A DNA stretch of 60,112 nt from an uncultured Collinsella sp. (GCA_900540905.1 UQHR01000009.1:1-60112), one strand, 5' to 3'. Counted from the stretch's first letter, positions 24,739-33,599 are shown. The notes: generated by a model from the letters alone, not told the origin. A program made the numbers and translations.

Positions 24739-25926
24739 GTGCAATATCGCGTTGACCCCAAAAGCGGCAACCGTATCTCGGCGTTGGGGCTGGGGTGCAT
24801 GAGGTTTCCCGGTGCGCCGGGGCGCCCCGATGCAAAGACGGCCGATGCCATCATTTCGCGTGCGGTGGAGCAGGGGATTAACTACCTGGACACGGCCTAT
24901 CTCTATCCCGGCAACGAAGCTTGCGTGGGCGCTTCGCTTGAGCGCCTGGGTCTGCGCGACCAGGTTTTACTCGCGACCAAGCTGCCGCACGCTTCGTGCA
25001 AATGCGCGGAGGATTTCGACCGCTTCTTTGACGAACAGCTGCGCCGCCTGCGGACCGACCATATCGACTATTACCTCATGCACAACATCACCTCGCCCGC
25101 GCAATGGGAGCGTGTGGTTGCGTTGGGTATCGAGGACTGGATCGCGCGCCAAAAGGCTGCGGGGCGTATTCGCCAGATAGGCTTTTCGTACCACGGCAGT
25201 GCGGCGGACTTTCTTACGATGCTCGATGCGTATGACTGGGACTTCTGCCAAATTCAGTACAACTATGCCGGTGAACGCTATCAGGCGGGAACGGCGGGGC
25301 TTATGGCAGCTGCGGGGCGCGGGCTCGCGGTGTTTGTGATGGAACCGCTTTTGGGTGGACGCCTGGCGGGCAAGCTGCCTCCGCGGGCCCGCGCCGTGCT
25401 CGATGACGTACTCGATCCATACCTGAAGACGCCGGCTGCTTGGGGACTTTCGTGGGTGTGGAACCATCCTCAGGTCACGATGCTGCTTTCGGGCATGACC
25501 GATACCGCACAGGTGGACGAGAACGCGGCATTGGCGGATCGCGCACTGCCGAATTCGATGACGAGAGAGCAGCTCGATACCATCGCACGTGTGCTGGGAG
25601 AGTTTGAGAAATCGAATCGCGTGCCCTGTACGGGGTGCGGCTACTGCATGCCGTGCCCCAAGGGCATCAATATTCCCGGCTGCTTTGGCGCCTACAACGC
25701 GAGCTATGCGCATAGTTGGTTTACGGGACTGTCTCAATACTTTACGGCGAGCGCGGTACGGACGAGTGAGCCCAAGTTGGTGAGCAATTGCGTCAAATGC
25801 GGCAAATGCGCACGTCACTGCCCGCAGCACATCGATATTCCCGAGCGTCTCGACGATGTGCGCCGACGTTTCCAGCCTGGCCCCGTAACGGCCGCGCTTA
25901 AAGCCTTTTGCAAAACGCGTTCCTGA
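24739..25926 (+). CDS. Aldo/keto reductase with C-terminal 4Fe-4S domain
   Basis: 395 residues. The N-terminal aldo/keto reductase barrel (MQYRVDPKSGNRISALGLGC, LDTAYLYPGNE, DYYLMHN) is followed by a ferredoxin-like domain with CTGCGYCMPCPKGI and CVKCGKCARHCP. This two-part family is common in anaerobes. The GTG at 24739 gives the typical N-terminus and follows a GGGAGG; ATG 24721 is an alternative start. The physiological substrate is unknown. A conserved 63-nt hairpin follows the stop. Confidence 0.87.
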   Translation: MQYRVDPKSGNRISALGLGCMRFPGAPGRPDAKTADAIISRAVEQGINYLDTAYLYPGNEACVGASLERLGLRDQVLLATKLPHASCKCAEDFDRFFDEQLRRLRTDHIDYYLMHNITSPAQWERVVALGIEDWIARQKAAGRIRQIGFSYHGSAADFLTMLDAYDWDFCQIQYNYAGERYQAGTAGLMAAAGRGLAVFVMEPLLGGRLAGKLPPRARAVLDDVLDPYLKTPAAWGLSWVWNHPQVTMLLSGMTDTAQVDENAALADRALPNSMTREQLDTIARVLGEFEKSNRVPCTGCGYCMPCPKGINIPGCFGAYNASYAHSWFTGLSQYFTASAVRTSEPKLVSNCVKCGKCARHCPQHIDIPERLDDVRRRFQPGPVTAALKAFCKTRS

Positions 25927-25941
25927 TGCCCCTTTTATAAC

Positions 25942-26004
25942 TTGCGGTGGAATGGTTCCTATTTGCGGCAGAATAGGGGCCAAACAGGAACTATTTCACC
26001 GCAA
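25942..26004. repeat. 63-nt hairpin, copy A
   Basis: The arms open with TTGCGGTG and close with CACCGCAA. The inner stem GGTTCCT/AGGAACT differs from copy B (27101-27163) but remains paired. The loop begins TTTGCGGCA. Both copies are preceded by GATGCCCCTTTTATA. It lies 15 bases before the GTG of the next gene. Confidence 0.75.
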
Positions 26005-26019
26005 CTGAAGGGGGCTGTC

Positions 26020-27039
26020 GTGGGCCGTCGGGATTCATGCGATGATTTGTGTGAGGTTCGTTGGGGCGTTTTGGGCGCTGGGCACATTTCGCATCGATTT
26101 GCATCGTCGCTCAAGGAGGTGGACGGGGCACGGCTGGTGGCTGCCGCCGGTCGCACCCCTTCGCATGTTGAGGAGTTTTGCAGGGCGTTTTCGATTGATG
26201 CCGCGCACAGTTATGCCACGGCTGACGATAGCGGCGATGCGGCTTATGATGCGCTGATTGCCGATCCCGATGTCGACGCAATCTACCTGGCTCTTCCACA
26301 TGGCATGCATGCGCATTGGGTCTGTCGGACACTGCGCGCGGGAAAGGCCGTGCTGTGCGAAAAGCCGGCCGTTTTGAATGAAGAAGAGGCCCATGCGATC
26401 GCCTCCGTTTCCCGTGAGTGCGGTGTGCCGTTTATGGAGGCGATGAAAAATCGGTTTTGTCCGATACATACTCGCGTGAAGGGTTTGCTTGCGTCGGGTG
26501 AGCTCGGCCGTATCGTCTCGATCGAAAGCGTGCAAAAACTCGATTATGGTGAGTCCCCTTCGAGTTATCTGCTCGATCCGTTGCAGGGTGGCTGTCTATA
26601 TGACATGGGCTGTTATGCGGTCGGGTGGTTTGAGGATCTGCTTGCGGGTGCGTGCGATGTTTCGTCTCGTGAAGTTCGCTGGCGTGACGTATCGGGCGGC
26701 CGCGTGGACTGGGCCGATGAGATCTATATGAGTGTCGGCGGTATACCCATTCATATGGTGTGCGACGGCAAAGCAGCATATGAAAGCCGCTTAACGATTG
26801 CCTGCGAGCGGGGCTCGTTGGAAATCGAGCGCCTCCATCGCCCCGAGCTCGCCCATGTGAAGTACTCCGACGGACGAATGCTCGAAATAAATGCCCCGTT
26901 TGAGGTCGATGATTTCTACGGCGAAATTCAGCATGCGACCCAGCTCGTCCAGACGGGAGAGCTTGAAAGCCCCGTTATGCCTCTTGCCGCCACACAGCGC
27001 TGCGCGCAGATCATCGATGCGATTCGCTTGACGCTCTAG
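26020..27039 (+). CDS. Gfo/Idh/MocA-family oxidoreductase
   Basis: A 339-residue protein with an N-terminal Rossmann fold (RWGVLGAGHIS), the EKP motif in VLCEKPAVL, and a family C-terminal domain (GGCLYDMGCYAV). The substrate is unknown. The GTG at 26020 is chosen because AAGGGGG lies five bases upstream; longer frames run into the conserved hairpin. It differs clearly from the paralogue at 16921. Confidence 0.88.
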   Translation: MGRRDSCDDLCEVRWGVLGAGHISHRFASSLKEVDGARLVAAAGRTPSHVEEFCRAFSIDAAHSYATADDSGDAAYDALIADPDVDAIYLALPHGMHAHWVCRTLRAGKAVLCEKPAVLNEEEAHAIASVSRECGVPFMEAMKNRFCPIHTRVKGLLASGELGRIVSIESVQKLDYGESPSSYLLDPLQGGCLYDMGCYAVGWFEDLLAGACDVSSREVRWRDVSGGRVDWADEIYMSVGGIPIHMVCDGKAAYESRLTIACERGSLEIERLHRPELAHVKYSDGRMLEINAPFEVDDFYGEIQHATQLVQTGELESPVMPLAATQRCAQIIDAIRLTL

Positions 27040-27100
27040 GTTGCGGTGCTGGTGCTCAAGAAGGCTCGGCGGACCGTGCCCCCGATGCCCCTTTTATATC

Positions 27101-27163
27101 TTGCGGTGGAATACGGTCTGTTTGCGCCAAAATAAGGCACCAATAGACCGTATTTCACCGCAA
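27101..27163. repeat. 63-nt hairpin, copy B
   Basis: Same length and outer arms as copy A (TTGCGGTG ... CACCGCAA), but the inner stem is ACGGTCT/AGACCGT. The remaining differences within the stem are G-T pairs. The loop begins TTTGCGCCA. It lies 20 bases before nfo. Confidence 0.75.
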
Positions 27164-27183
27164 CTGATGAGGGGGAGCTGGAG

Positions 27184-28050
27184 ATGCTGACGATTGGGTG
27201 CCACCTATCGACGACGAAGGGCTATTGGGCGATGGGGGAGACGGCGTTGTCCATTGGCGCCAATACCTTTGCATTCTTTACGCGCAACCCGCGCGGTGGC
27301 AAGGCAAAAGACCTTGACATGGATGACGTGGCGGCTCTGCGCGAGCTTATGACGCAAAACGACTTTGGACCGCTGGTGGCGCATGCCCCTTATACCTATA
27401 ACCCCTGCTCCGCTAAGGAGCGAGCGCGCGAGTTTGCCCTGGAGGCCATGGCCGAGGATCTGCAGCGCATGGAAGCGCTGCCCGGCAACTACTACAACTT
27501 CCATCCCGGTGCGCATGTGGGGCAGGGCTCCGACGCCGGCATTCAGATGATCGTCGACACCCTGTGCCAGGTGATGTTTGAGGGCCAGCAGACGACGGTG
27601 CTGCTCGAGACCATGGCCGGCAAGGGCACCGAGGTGGGCCGCAGCTTTGAGGAGCTGGCGTGCATTATCAAGGGCGTTGCCGCCAAGTGCCCAGAGCTGT
27701 CCGATAAGCTGGGCGTTTGTTTGGACACCTGCCATGTGAGCGATGCCGGCTACGACATCATCCATGATCTGGACGGCGTACTCGACGAGTTCGACCGCGT
27801 GGTGGGTATCGATCGCTTGCATGCCGTACACATCAACGATTCGAAGAACCCTTGTGGCGCCCATAAAGATCGTCACGAGTGCATCGGCAAGGGATACCTT
27901 GGCAGCGAGGAATTTGGTGGCGGTATGCAGGTTATGCAGAATATTGTATCGAATGGCCACTTGCGTTCGCTGCCGTTTATTTTGGAGACTCCGAACGAAC
28001 TTGCAGGTTATGCAGCTGAAATTAGACTATTAAGGTCATTGCAGCAGTAA
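27184..28050 (+). CDS. nfo: Endonuclease IV (AP endonuclease)
   Basis: A 288-residue enzyme of normal length that cuts DNA at abasic sites. Metal ligands lie in NFHPGAHVG, LLETMAGKG, CLDTCHVSDAGYD, HINDSK, DRHECIGKG and LETPNE. GGGGGAG lies five to eleven bases before the ATG. A conserved hairpin precedes it. Confidence 0.96.
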   Translation: MLTIGCHLSTTKGYWAMGETALSIGANTFAFFTRNPRGGKAKDLDMDDVAALRELMTQNDFGPLVAHAPYTYNPCSAKERAREFALEAMAEDLQRMEALPGNYYNFHPGAHVGQGSDAGIQMIVDTLCQVMFEGQQTTVLLETMAGKGTEVGRSFEELACIIKGVAAKCPELSDKLGVCLDTCHVSDAGYDIIHDLDGVLDEFDRVVGIDRLHAVHINDSKNPCGAHKDRHECIGKGYLGSEEFGGGMQVMQNIVSNGHLRSLPFILETPNELAGYAAEIRLLRSLQQ

Positions 28051-28111
28051 TGACTGTCACAAAGTAGAGTATTCCATTCACGTTATGGGTTTGTTTCAAT
28101 CAGTTTTCTCA

Positions 28112-28140
28112 TTGCAGATTCGTAATTCCGGGTGCATAAT
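28112..28140 (+). promoter_or_regulatory. Promoter of the amino-acid ABC transporter
   Basis: TTGCAG (28112-28117) and CATAAT (28135-28140) are separated by 17 bp, 57 bases before the start codon of the binding-protein gene. Confidence 0.75.
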
Positions 28141-28197
28141 AGCCAACAGTTTTTGCAGACCTCTGAGTCAAACGAGGTCACCGGAAGGAGACTGATT

Positions 28198-29058
28198 ATG
28201 AAGCTGAAGAAGCTTGGCGCATTTGCCGCCACGGGTGCTATGGCACTCGCCCTTGCTCTGACGGGCTGCGGTTCGTCCAACGCCACCTCTGGTTCTGATG
28301 CCGGTTCCAGCAGCTCTGACGACGCTAAGGTCGAGAAGGTCGACGGCTCCAAGGAGTATGCGCTCGTCAAGGACGGCACGCTGACCGTCGGCACCTCTGC
28401 CGAGTACGCGCCGTTTGAGTACAAGGATGACAACGGCGACTACCAGGGCTTTGACCTTGAGCTCATCAAGGCTATCGGTGACAAGCTGGGTCTGGATGTC
28501 GAGTACGTCAACAACGACTTCGACACGCTCGTCCCCGGCGTTGCTTCGGGCGCCAAGTACGATGCCGCCATCGCGGCTATCACTGACACGCCCGAGCGTG
28601 AGAAGGAAGTCGCGTTCTCCGACTCTTACTACATGGACGATCAGGCTATCGTGACCAAGGTCGATAACACCGACATTACGGCCGATAACTTCAGCGAGAA
28701 GCTCAACAACGCCGACGCTACCATCATCGTCCAGTCTGGCTCGACCGCCGAGGCCTTTGCCCAGGAGAACTTCCCGAAGGCCAAGATCGTCCCCTACAAG
28801 GACGCTACCGAGTGCTTCAGCGCCCTGCAGTCCGATAAGGGCGACGCCGTAGTCACCAACCGCTCCGTTGCCAGCCAGCTGACCGCCGAGCAGTTCAACA
28901 CCTGCCAGACCATCAAGCAGATCAGCACCGGCGAGGAGTACGCCATTGCCATCAACCAGGGCAACACCAAGCTCAAGGATGACATCAACCAGGCCATCAA
29001 GGACCTGACCGACGACGGTACCGTCGACGCCCTCATGGCTAAGTACAACATCAAGTAA
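28198..29058 (+). CDS. Amino-acid ABC transporter substrate-binding lipoprotein
   Basis: 286 residues. The signal peptide ends in the lipobox LTGC (Cys at about residue 22), followed by a Ser/Gly/Asp-rich tether. The rest is a family 3 solute-binding domain (LTVGTSAEYAPFEYKDDNGD, GFDLELIKAIGDKLG). It captures a polar amino acid outside the membrane for the permease and ATPase that follow. GGAAGGAG precedes the ATG. The exact amino acid cannot be read off. Confidence 0.93.
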   Translation: MKLKKLGAFAATGAMALALALTGCGSSNATSGSDAGSSSSDDAKVEKVDGSKEYALVKDGTLTVGTSAEYAPFEYKDDNGDYQGFDLELIKAIGDKLGLDVEYVNNDFDTLVPGVASGAKYDAAIAAITDTPEREKEVAFSDSYYMDDQAIVTKVDNTDITADNFSEKLNNADATIIVQSGSTAEAFAQENFPKAKIVPYKDATECFSALQSDKGDAVVTNRSVASQLTAEQFNTCQTIKQISTGEEYAIAINQGNTKLKDDINQAIKDLTDDGTVDALMAKYNIK

Positions 29059-29080
29059 AATAACTACTTGATTGCGCGCG

Positions 29081-29110
29081 GGCCCTTTCCGTTTTGCGGA
29101 GAGGGCCTTT
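29081..29110 (+). terminator. Attenuating hairpin between binding protein and permease
   Basis: GGCCCTTTCCG (29081-29091) pairs with CGGAGAGGGCC (29097-29107), followed by only TTT. Such a weak intra-operon terminator would let the binding protein be made in excess over the permease. Confidence 0.6.
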
Positions 29111-29175
29111 GCGCTTCTCTTGACGGAGAGCGTTTCCGTCTCGTTTTGCCGGCAACTTCTACGATAGGAGCCACC

Positions 29176-30537
29176 TTGTCTCGACTGAACAAAGGGGCCG
29201 CTGAGCAGCGTTTTCCACTGCCCGTCTTGCTCCAAAAGCTAGCCTGCGTCATGGCCGTGGCGCTCGCGCTGGTGTGCGCGGGGGCATATGCGCCCACGAC
29301 CGCCCAGGCGCTTGAGACCGCAAAGATTACCGCCCGACCCAACACCGGTTCGGGCAGCGATGTGGTCGGCGGCACCGAGACGCGCATTACCTGGGAGGTT
29401 CAGGCCGATGCCGACGAGGAGCTGAGCGGTCTTTCTTTGACGTTTGTCGACGGCACGACGTTTGGTACCGATGACACGCGATTGACGATGCTCTCGGGCG
29501 AGGACCTCATGGATCGTACGCCCATGAAACCCACGTGCAAGGCTGACGGCCAGACGCTCAAGATTGACTTTGGCGAGACGGCGCCTGCCGGCGGCTTTTT
29601 CCGTGTCGAGGTTTACGGCGTGACCTTCCCCGTCGAGGGCGGCGACGAGGCCTTTAGCGGCACCTACACTTTGGCCGATGGTTCGACCAAGAAGATCTCC
29701 AAGATTCCGTCGGTGGAGATCAAGGGCGTGACGGCATTCGATAACTTCCTGGCCGACCTTAAGGAGCAGCCGTGGGTCGAGGCATGGAATTCCAACATGT
29801 TCCTTCGCCTGTTCCTGAACCCGGTCATTTTGGTCCAGAGCCTGCCGATCGTCTTCAAAGGCTTCCTCATGTCGCTCTCGATCGTGCTCGTGGCGTTTCC
29901 GCTGGCAATTCCCTTCGGTTTCGCCCTGTCGCTCATGCGCATCTCCAAGTCGCGCATCCTGCGTTGCCTTGCCGGTATCTATGTGAATATCATTCGCGGT
30001 ACGCCGGCGTTCCTGCAGATCTACATCGCGTTCTTTGGCCTGCCGCTGGCCGGCGTCAAGGTTGACGACTATGTGCTGGGCGTCATCGTCATGGCCATGA
30101 ACTCGTCCGCCTACCTGTGCGAGATCTTCCGTGCCGGTATTCAGTCGATCCCCAAGGGCCAGAACGAGGCTGCGCGCTCGCTGGGCATGAACGCCTTCCA
30201 GACACTGCTCTACGTTATGATTCCGCAGACGTTCCGCAATGTCCTGCCAACGTTGACCAGTGAGTTCATCCTGCTTTACAAGGATACGTCGCTGCTCGCG
30301 GCCGTGGGCGTGGTCGAGATCGTCATGAACGCCCGCACCATCGTGGCCACGACGGGCTCTATTACACCGTACGTGGTTGCCGCCCTGTTCTATCTGGTCA
30401 TCACCCTGCCGCTCGCTCGCTTGGTGAGCGGCCTTGAGGCGAGGCTTTTGGGCACGGCCGAAACTAAGAAGAAGCGTCCCGCCAAGAGCGCCGGACAGGT
30501 CGTCGCGACGCCCGCCGATCACATCGCCGGTCTGTAA
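29176..30537 (+). CDS. ABC permease with N-terminal extracytoplasmic domain
   Basis: 453 residues. A signal-type hydrophobic segment (about 22-40) is followed by about 165 residues of beta-rich, non-membrane sequence, then a HisM/GlnP-type permease domain (from about 225) with the EAA-like loop QNEAARSLGMNAFQTLLYVMIPQ. Standard polar-amino-acid permeases lack the N-terminal domain, so this is an uncommon fusion; it may bring the lipoprotein close. The TTG start at 29176 has GGAG six bases upstream. Confidence 0.87.
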   Translation: MSRLNKGAAEQRFPLPVLLQKLACVMAVALALVCAGAYAPTTAQALETAKITARPNTGSGSDVVGGTETRITWEVQADADEELSGLSLTFVDGTTFGTDDTRLTMLSGEDLMDRTPMKPTCKADGQTLKIDFGETAPAGGFFRVEVYGVTFPVEGGDEAFSGTYTLADGSTKKISKIPSVEIKGVTAFDNFLADLKEQPWVEAWNSNMFLRLFLNPVILVQSLPIVFKGFLMSLSIVLVAFPLAIPFGFALSLMRISKSRILRCLAGIYVNIIRGTPAFLQIYIAFFGLPLAGVKVDDYVLGVIVMAMNSSAYLCEIFRAGIQSIPKGQNEAARSLGMNAFQTLLYVMIPQTFRNVLPTLTSEFILLYKDTSLLAAVGVVEIVMNARTIVATTGSITPYVVAALFYLVITLPLARLVSGLEARLLGTAETKKKRPAKSAGQVVATPADHIAGL

Positions 30538-30549
30538 GGAGGTCCTATC

Positions 30550-31302
30550 ATGAGCGAAACCAACAACTCGAACGAGGTCGTCGTCAGCATCAAGAACCTC
30601 CAGAAGGCCTTTGGCGATAACGTGGTCCTGCGCGATATCGATCTGGATGTGCACAAGGGCGAGGTTGTCGTAGTTCTGGGTCCCTCGGGCTCGGGTAAGT
30701 CGACGATGCTTCGCTGCATCAACCGTCTTGAGCATCCCACGAGTGGCTCGATTGTCGTTGAGGGTGTGGACGTGTGCGCCAAGGGCGTCGATCTTAACAA
30801 GGTGCGCACGCATCTGGGTATGGTGTTCCAGCAGTTCAATTTGTTCCCGCACCTCTCAGTCAAAAAGAACGTCATGCTCGCGCAGCAGAAGGTGCTCAAG
30901 CGCAGCAAGGAAGAGGCCGAGAAAATTGCCGTCGAGGAGCTGACCAAGGTCGGTCTTGCCGAGCGTATCGACTTTATGCCGAGCCAGCTCTCGGGCGGTC
31001 AGCAGCAGCGCGTTGCCATCGCCCGCGCCCTGTCGATGAACCCGCACGTCATGCTCTTTGACGAGGCCACCTCGGCGCTCGACCCCGAGCTCGTGCGCGA
31101 CGTCCTGGGTGTCATGCGCGACCTGGCACGCGACGGCATGACCATGATCGTCGTGACGCACGAGATGGGCTTTGCCCGCGATGTCGCCGACCGCGTCGTC
31201 TTTATGGACGGCGGCGTCATTGTGGAAGAGGGTACGCCGAGCGAGGTCTTCGACCACCCCAAGAGCGAGCGCACCAAGGCGTTCTTGGGAAATATCTCGT
31301 AG
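30550..31302 (+). CDS. Amino-acid ABC transporter ATP-binding protein
   Basis: A 250-residue ATPase of the GlnQ/HisP type. Walker A GPSGSGKST, signature LSGGQQQR, Walker B MLFDEATSALD and the H-loop THE are intact. It energises the permease encoded 12 bases upstream. AAGGAGG precedes the ATG. Confidence 0.95.
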   Translation: MSETNNSNEVVVSIKNLQKAFGDNVVLRDIDLDVHKGEVVVVLGPSGSGKSTMLRCINRLEHPTSGSIVVEGVDVCAKGVDLNKVRTHLGMVFQQFNLFPHLSVKKNVMLAQQKVLKRSKEEAEKIAVEELTKVGLAERIDFMPSQLSGGQQQRVAIARALSMNPHVMLFDEATSALDPELVRDVLGVMRDLARDGMTMIVVTHEMGFARDVADRVVFMDGGVIVEEGTPSEVFDHPKSERTKAFLGNIS

Positions 31303-31325
31303 CCGGTTGATGTAACTGCCGTTAC

Positions 31326-31367
31326 AAAAGAGCGGGGGCTGGACTTGAATCCAGCCCCCGCTCTTTT
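31326..31367. terminator. Bidirectional terminator
   Basis: An 18-bp perfect stem (31326-31343 with 31350-31367) begins with AAAA and ends with TTTT, serving the ABC operon (+) and the flavodoxin gene (-). Confidence 0.93.
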
Positions 31368-31418
31368 GTAGGGATGGGGATGCGCTGTGATACAGGCTCT
31401 TTTGGAGGCCTGGTTTCG

Positions 31419-31838
31419 TTACGCGAGCTCGGCTCCGAGGGCCTTGCAGGCCGCCTCGCCCTCATCGTCGGGCGCATCGTAGCAAATGACGGAGTCCACG
31501 ACGTTGACGCCGGCCTCGTCGGCGTCGGCCTTCCAGTTGTCCATCCACTCGCCCTCGGCCCACGAATAGGAGCCAAAGAGGACGACCTTCTTGTCGCCGA
31601 GGGTCTCCTTGACCTCGTCCCACATAGGCTGAAACTCGTCATACTCAAGCTCCTCGGAGCCCATGGCGGGGCAGCCGAAGGCGAAGGCATCATATTCGGC
31701 GGCCTTGTCGGCAGAGAAGTCGGCGCAGGGGATGACCTCAGTCTCGGCCCCCGCGGACGTGGCGCTTTCGGCGACGAGGTTTGCCATGGCCTCGGTATTG
31801 CCCGTGCCGCTCCAGTAGACGACGGCGATCTTGCTCAT
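31419..31838 (-). CDS. Flavodoxin
   Basis: A 139-residue short-chain flavodoxin. The FMN phosphate loop is WSGTGNTEAMA (residues 9-19), and FGSYSWAEGEWMDNW supplies the second flavin loop. It carries single electrons in place of ferredoxin. It lies 45 bases downstream of the DUF3793 gene, a recurring pairing in anaerobes. Confidence 0.95.
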   Translation of the reverse strand: MSKIAVVYWSGTGNTEAMANLVAESATSAGAETEVIPCADFSADKAAEYDAFAFGCPAMGSEELEYDEFQPMWDEVKETLGDKKVVLFGSYSWAEGEWMDNWKADADEAGVNVVDSVICYDAPDDEGEAACKALGAELA

Positions 31839-31883
31839 GTTTTGTCCTTTCGGTCGTGCGGCGCTTGCCGCGGCTTGTACGTT

Positions 31884-32588
31884 CTATCGGGTTGCCTGGG
31901 CAAGTTGCGCCAGGCTGCAGCCCTGCTGATAGATAAAAGTGAAGTATTGGGTGCAGGCACGGTAGGCATCAAACGTCGCAAGCGCCTGCTCGACATTTGC
32001 GTAGACCTTCCAGCCCCCAAAGACCTTGTAGTTCTCGCCGCGCTGGACGATAAATTCGTGCACGTCGTCGTAGGGATATCCAAGGAAGTAGCCTATTTCG
32101 TGCGGAAACTCGCAGGTGCAGTCTTTGCTGCAGCTAGCTTGCTGGGGTAGTGCGCATCGAGTCTGGCTGCAGGCGCATTCCGCGACGTTATTGCTCGCGA
32201 GCGTGATGCGTGATGCCAAATGCACAAGGCATGCCGAAAGGTCTCTCGTGTCGTAGCCTTCCGAGGTGAGCGCCGTTTGGACGCGAGGGTCTGCGAAATA
32301 GGTGGTGAGGCTTTTGGCTCGGTACGCGTACACGAGCGCTCCGCAGGGCCGCCAGACCAAAACACTCAGGTGGATGCCGAGCGGGTCAAGCTCGCGATTG
32401 CACTGGGCGATAACGTTGAGCAGACGTGCTCGGCGTTCTGTGATGGTTTCGGTTGCGGTCGTGCCGTCCCCGTGGGCGTAGGTGCCTGGATAGGTAAAGA
32501 GCGATGCCGGCTTGATGCCCGCGAGCGTGGGAGAGCAGTTGCGCACGACTGCTGCCTGAAACGTGGGGATGTCTATGGTTCGAGTCAC
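31884..32588 (-). CDS. DUF3793 family protein
   Basis: A 234-residue protein with DUF3793 hallmarks: NCSPTLAGIKPASLF near the start and FPHEIGYFLGYPYDDVHEFI. The function is unknown; the family is usually linked to flavodoxin and iron genes, as here. Between the two blocks is a Cys-rich insert (ECACSQTRCALPQQASCSKD) that could bind a metal. The GTG start at 32588 has AAGGAG five bases upstream. Confidence 0.85.
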   Translation of the reverse strand: MTRTIDIPTFQAAVVRNCSPTLAGIKPASLFTYPGTYAHGDGTTATETITERRARLLNVIAQCNRELDPLGIHLSVLVWRPCGALVYAYRAKSLTTYFADPRVQTALTSEGYDTRDLSACLVHLASRITLASNNVAECACSQTRCALPQQASCSKDCTCEFPHEIGYFLGYPYDDVHEFIVQRGENYKVFGGWKVYANVEQALATFDAYRACTQYFTFIYQQGCSLAQLAQATR

Positions 32589-32626
32589 GGCGCTCCTTAC
32601 AGATCTAAACTGTTAGCCTAGGAAAA

Positions 32627-32654
32627 CTTATACACGAAAGTAAGCCAAGGTCAA
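32627..32654 (-). promoter_or_regulatory. Promoter of the DUF3793-flavodoxin operon
   Basis: On the minus strand, TTGACC (32654-32649) and TATAAG (32632-32627) are separated by 16 bp. Confidence 0.75.
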
Positions 32655-32680
32655 CAAAAAAGTTTGAAGCGGGAAACTAA

Positions 32681-32734
32681 TTGACCGAACCGACACGAGT
32701 TTGGAGTAAGATGGGAACACCCCATGGGGGTATC
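32681..32734 (+). promoter_or_regulatory. Promoter with CsoR-like operator
   Basis: TTGACC (32681) and TAAGAT (32707) are 20 bp apart, unusually long. Just downstream lies ACACCCCATGGGGGTATC (about 32717-32734), a C-tract/G-tract pseudo-palindrome like CsoR/RcnR operators of copper or other metal-responsive genes. It precedes a gene for a metal-binding membrane protein. Confidence 0.5.
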
Positions 32735-32762
32735 TAGATAGGGCTACTTGAAAGGGGAACGC

Positions 32763-33146
32763 ATGAGTGACTTGCTCAACCCTGCGAATCTCATCGTGCT
32801 GGCTGTCATTGCCATCGGCATGTTTTTTGGACTGCGTCGCATTGCCGCTTCGACGCGTGGGAAAAGTTGCTGCAGCGATGGCGCGCGCGGCAAGAAGGCC
32901 AAAAAGGTTGTTGTGGCGGATACCGATGCGTCGCACTATCCCTATGGCGATGAGTTGCTCATCGGCGGCATGAGCTGTGACGGCTGCGCTCAGAACGTGG
33001 CCAATGCCCTCAATGCGCTGGACGGCGTGTGGGCAACGGTGACATATGCGGACCACACGGCGCGCGTGCGCGCTAAGCGGCCGATCGATCGCGGTGCCCT
33101 TGAGGCGGCCGTGAAGGACGCTGGCTACTACGTCATGACGCTGTAG
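32763..33146 (+). CDS. Membrane-anchored heavy-metal-associated (HMA) protein
   Basis: 127 residues. One N-terminal transmembrane helix (about 6-24) is followed by SCCSDG, recalling the small FeoB-associated Cys-rich proteins, a basic linker, and a C-terminal HMA domain with GMSCDGC (the CxxC metal site). It probably binds Cu(I) or a similar ion at the membrane. GAAAGGGG precedes ATG 32763. A CsoR-like site upstream agrees with metal control. Confidence 0.8.
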   Translation: MSDLLNPANLIVLAVIAIGMFFGLRRIAASTRGKSCCSDGARGKKAKKVVVADTDASHYPYGDELLIGGMSCDGCAQNVANALNALDGVWATVTYADHTARVRAKRPIDRGALEAAVKDAGYYVMTL

Positions 33147-33173
33147 AGCGCGTGCTTGGCGCGGGAAACGTCG

Positions 33174-33599
33174 CTAGGCTCGGCCGCGCAGCTCAACGTC
33201 TTGGATATCGTCGAAGTCAATGACGATGTCTTTGAGCTTGAGCAACTTGAAGGCGGGGAGTACCTCATCGAGGATGCCGGTGCGGGCGCGATAGCCGTAC
33301 GCATCGTAATAGGTGACTCGAACCAAATCGCCACGTTTGAGACCCTCGAGCTTATGTGAAAGCTCGAGGGCTTTTTCTTCTGTCAATTCGCACTTGGGCT
33401 CAACGGTGATCTCCTGCTTGCGTACGAGTTCGTAGTATCCCGTCAACGCGGCAAAGGGCATAAACTGCGCGGCACGGCCGGCACGGACGGCGCCGTTGGC
33501 GGTGAGCTTGGGGTCGGCGGATCGACGTCTTCCCTCGGGGTCCGCTAGGCGTTCAAAAGGTGTCGGTGGCCGCATCGGCTGTTGCTGGGACTTAGGCAC
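33174..33599 (-). CDS. YolD-like protein
   Basis: A 141-residue YolD-family protein (RAAQFMPFAALTGYYE). YolD proteins are small partners encoded beside Y-family polymerases in Gram-positive bacteria; their biochemical role is unclear. The GTG start at 33599 overlaps the end of the polymerase gene by 8 bp and has GGAGGA upstream within it, indicating translational coupling. Confidence 0.88.
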   Translation of the reverse strand: MPKSQQQPMRPPTPFERLADPEGRRRSADPKLTANGAVRAGRAAQFMPFAALTGYYELVRKQEITVEPKCELTEEKALELSHKLEGLKRGDLVRVTYYDAYGYRARTGILDEVLPAFKLLKLKDIVIDFDDIQDVELRGRA

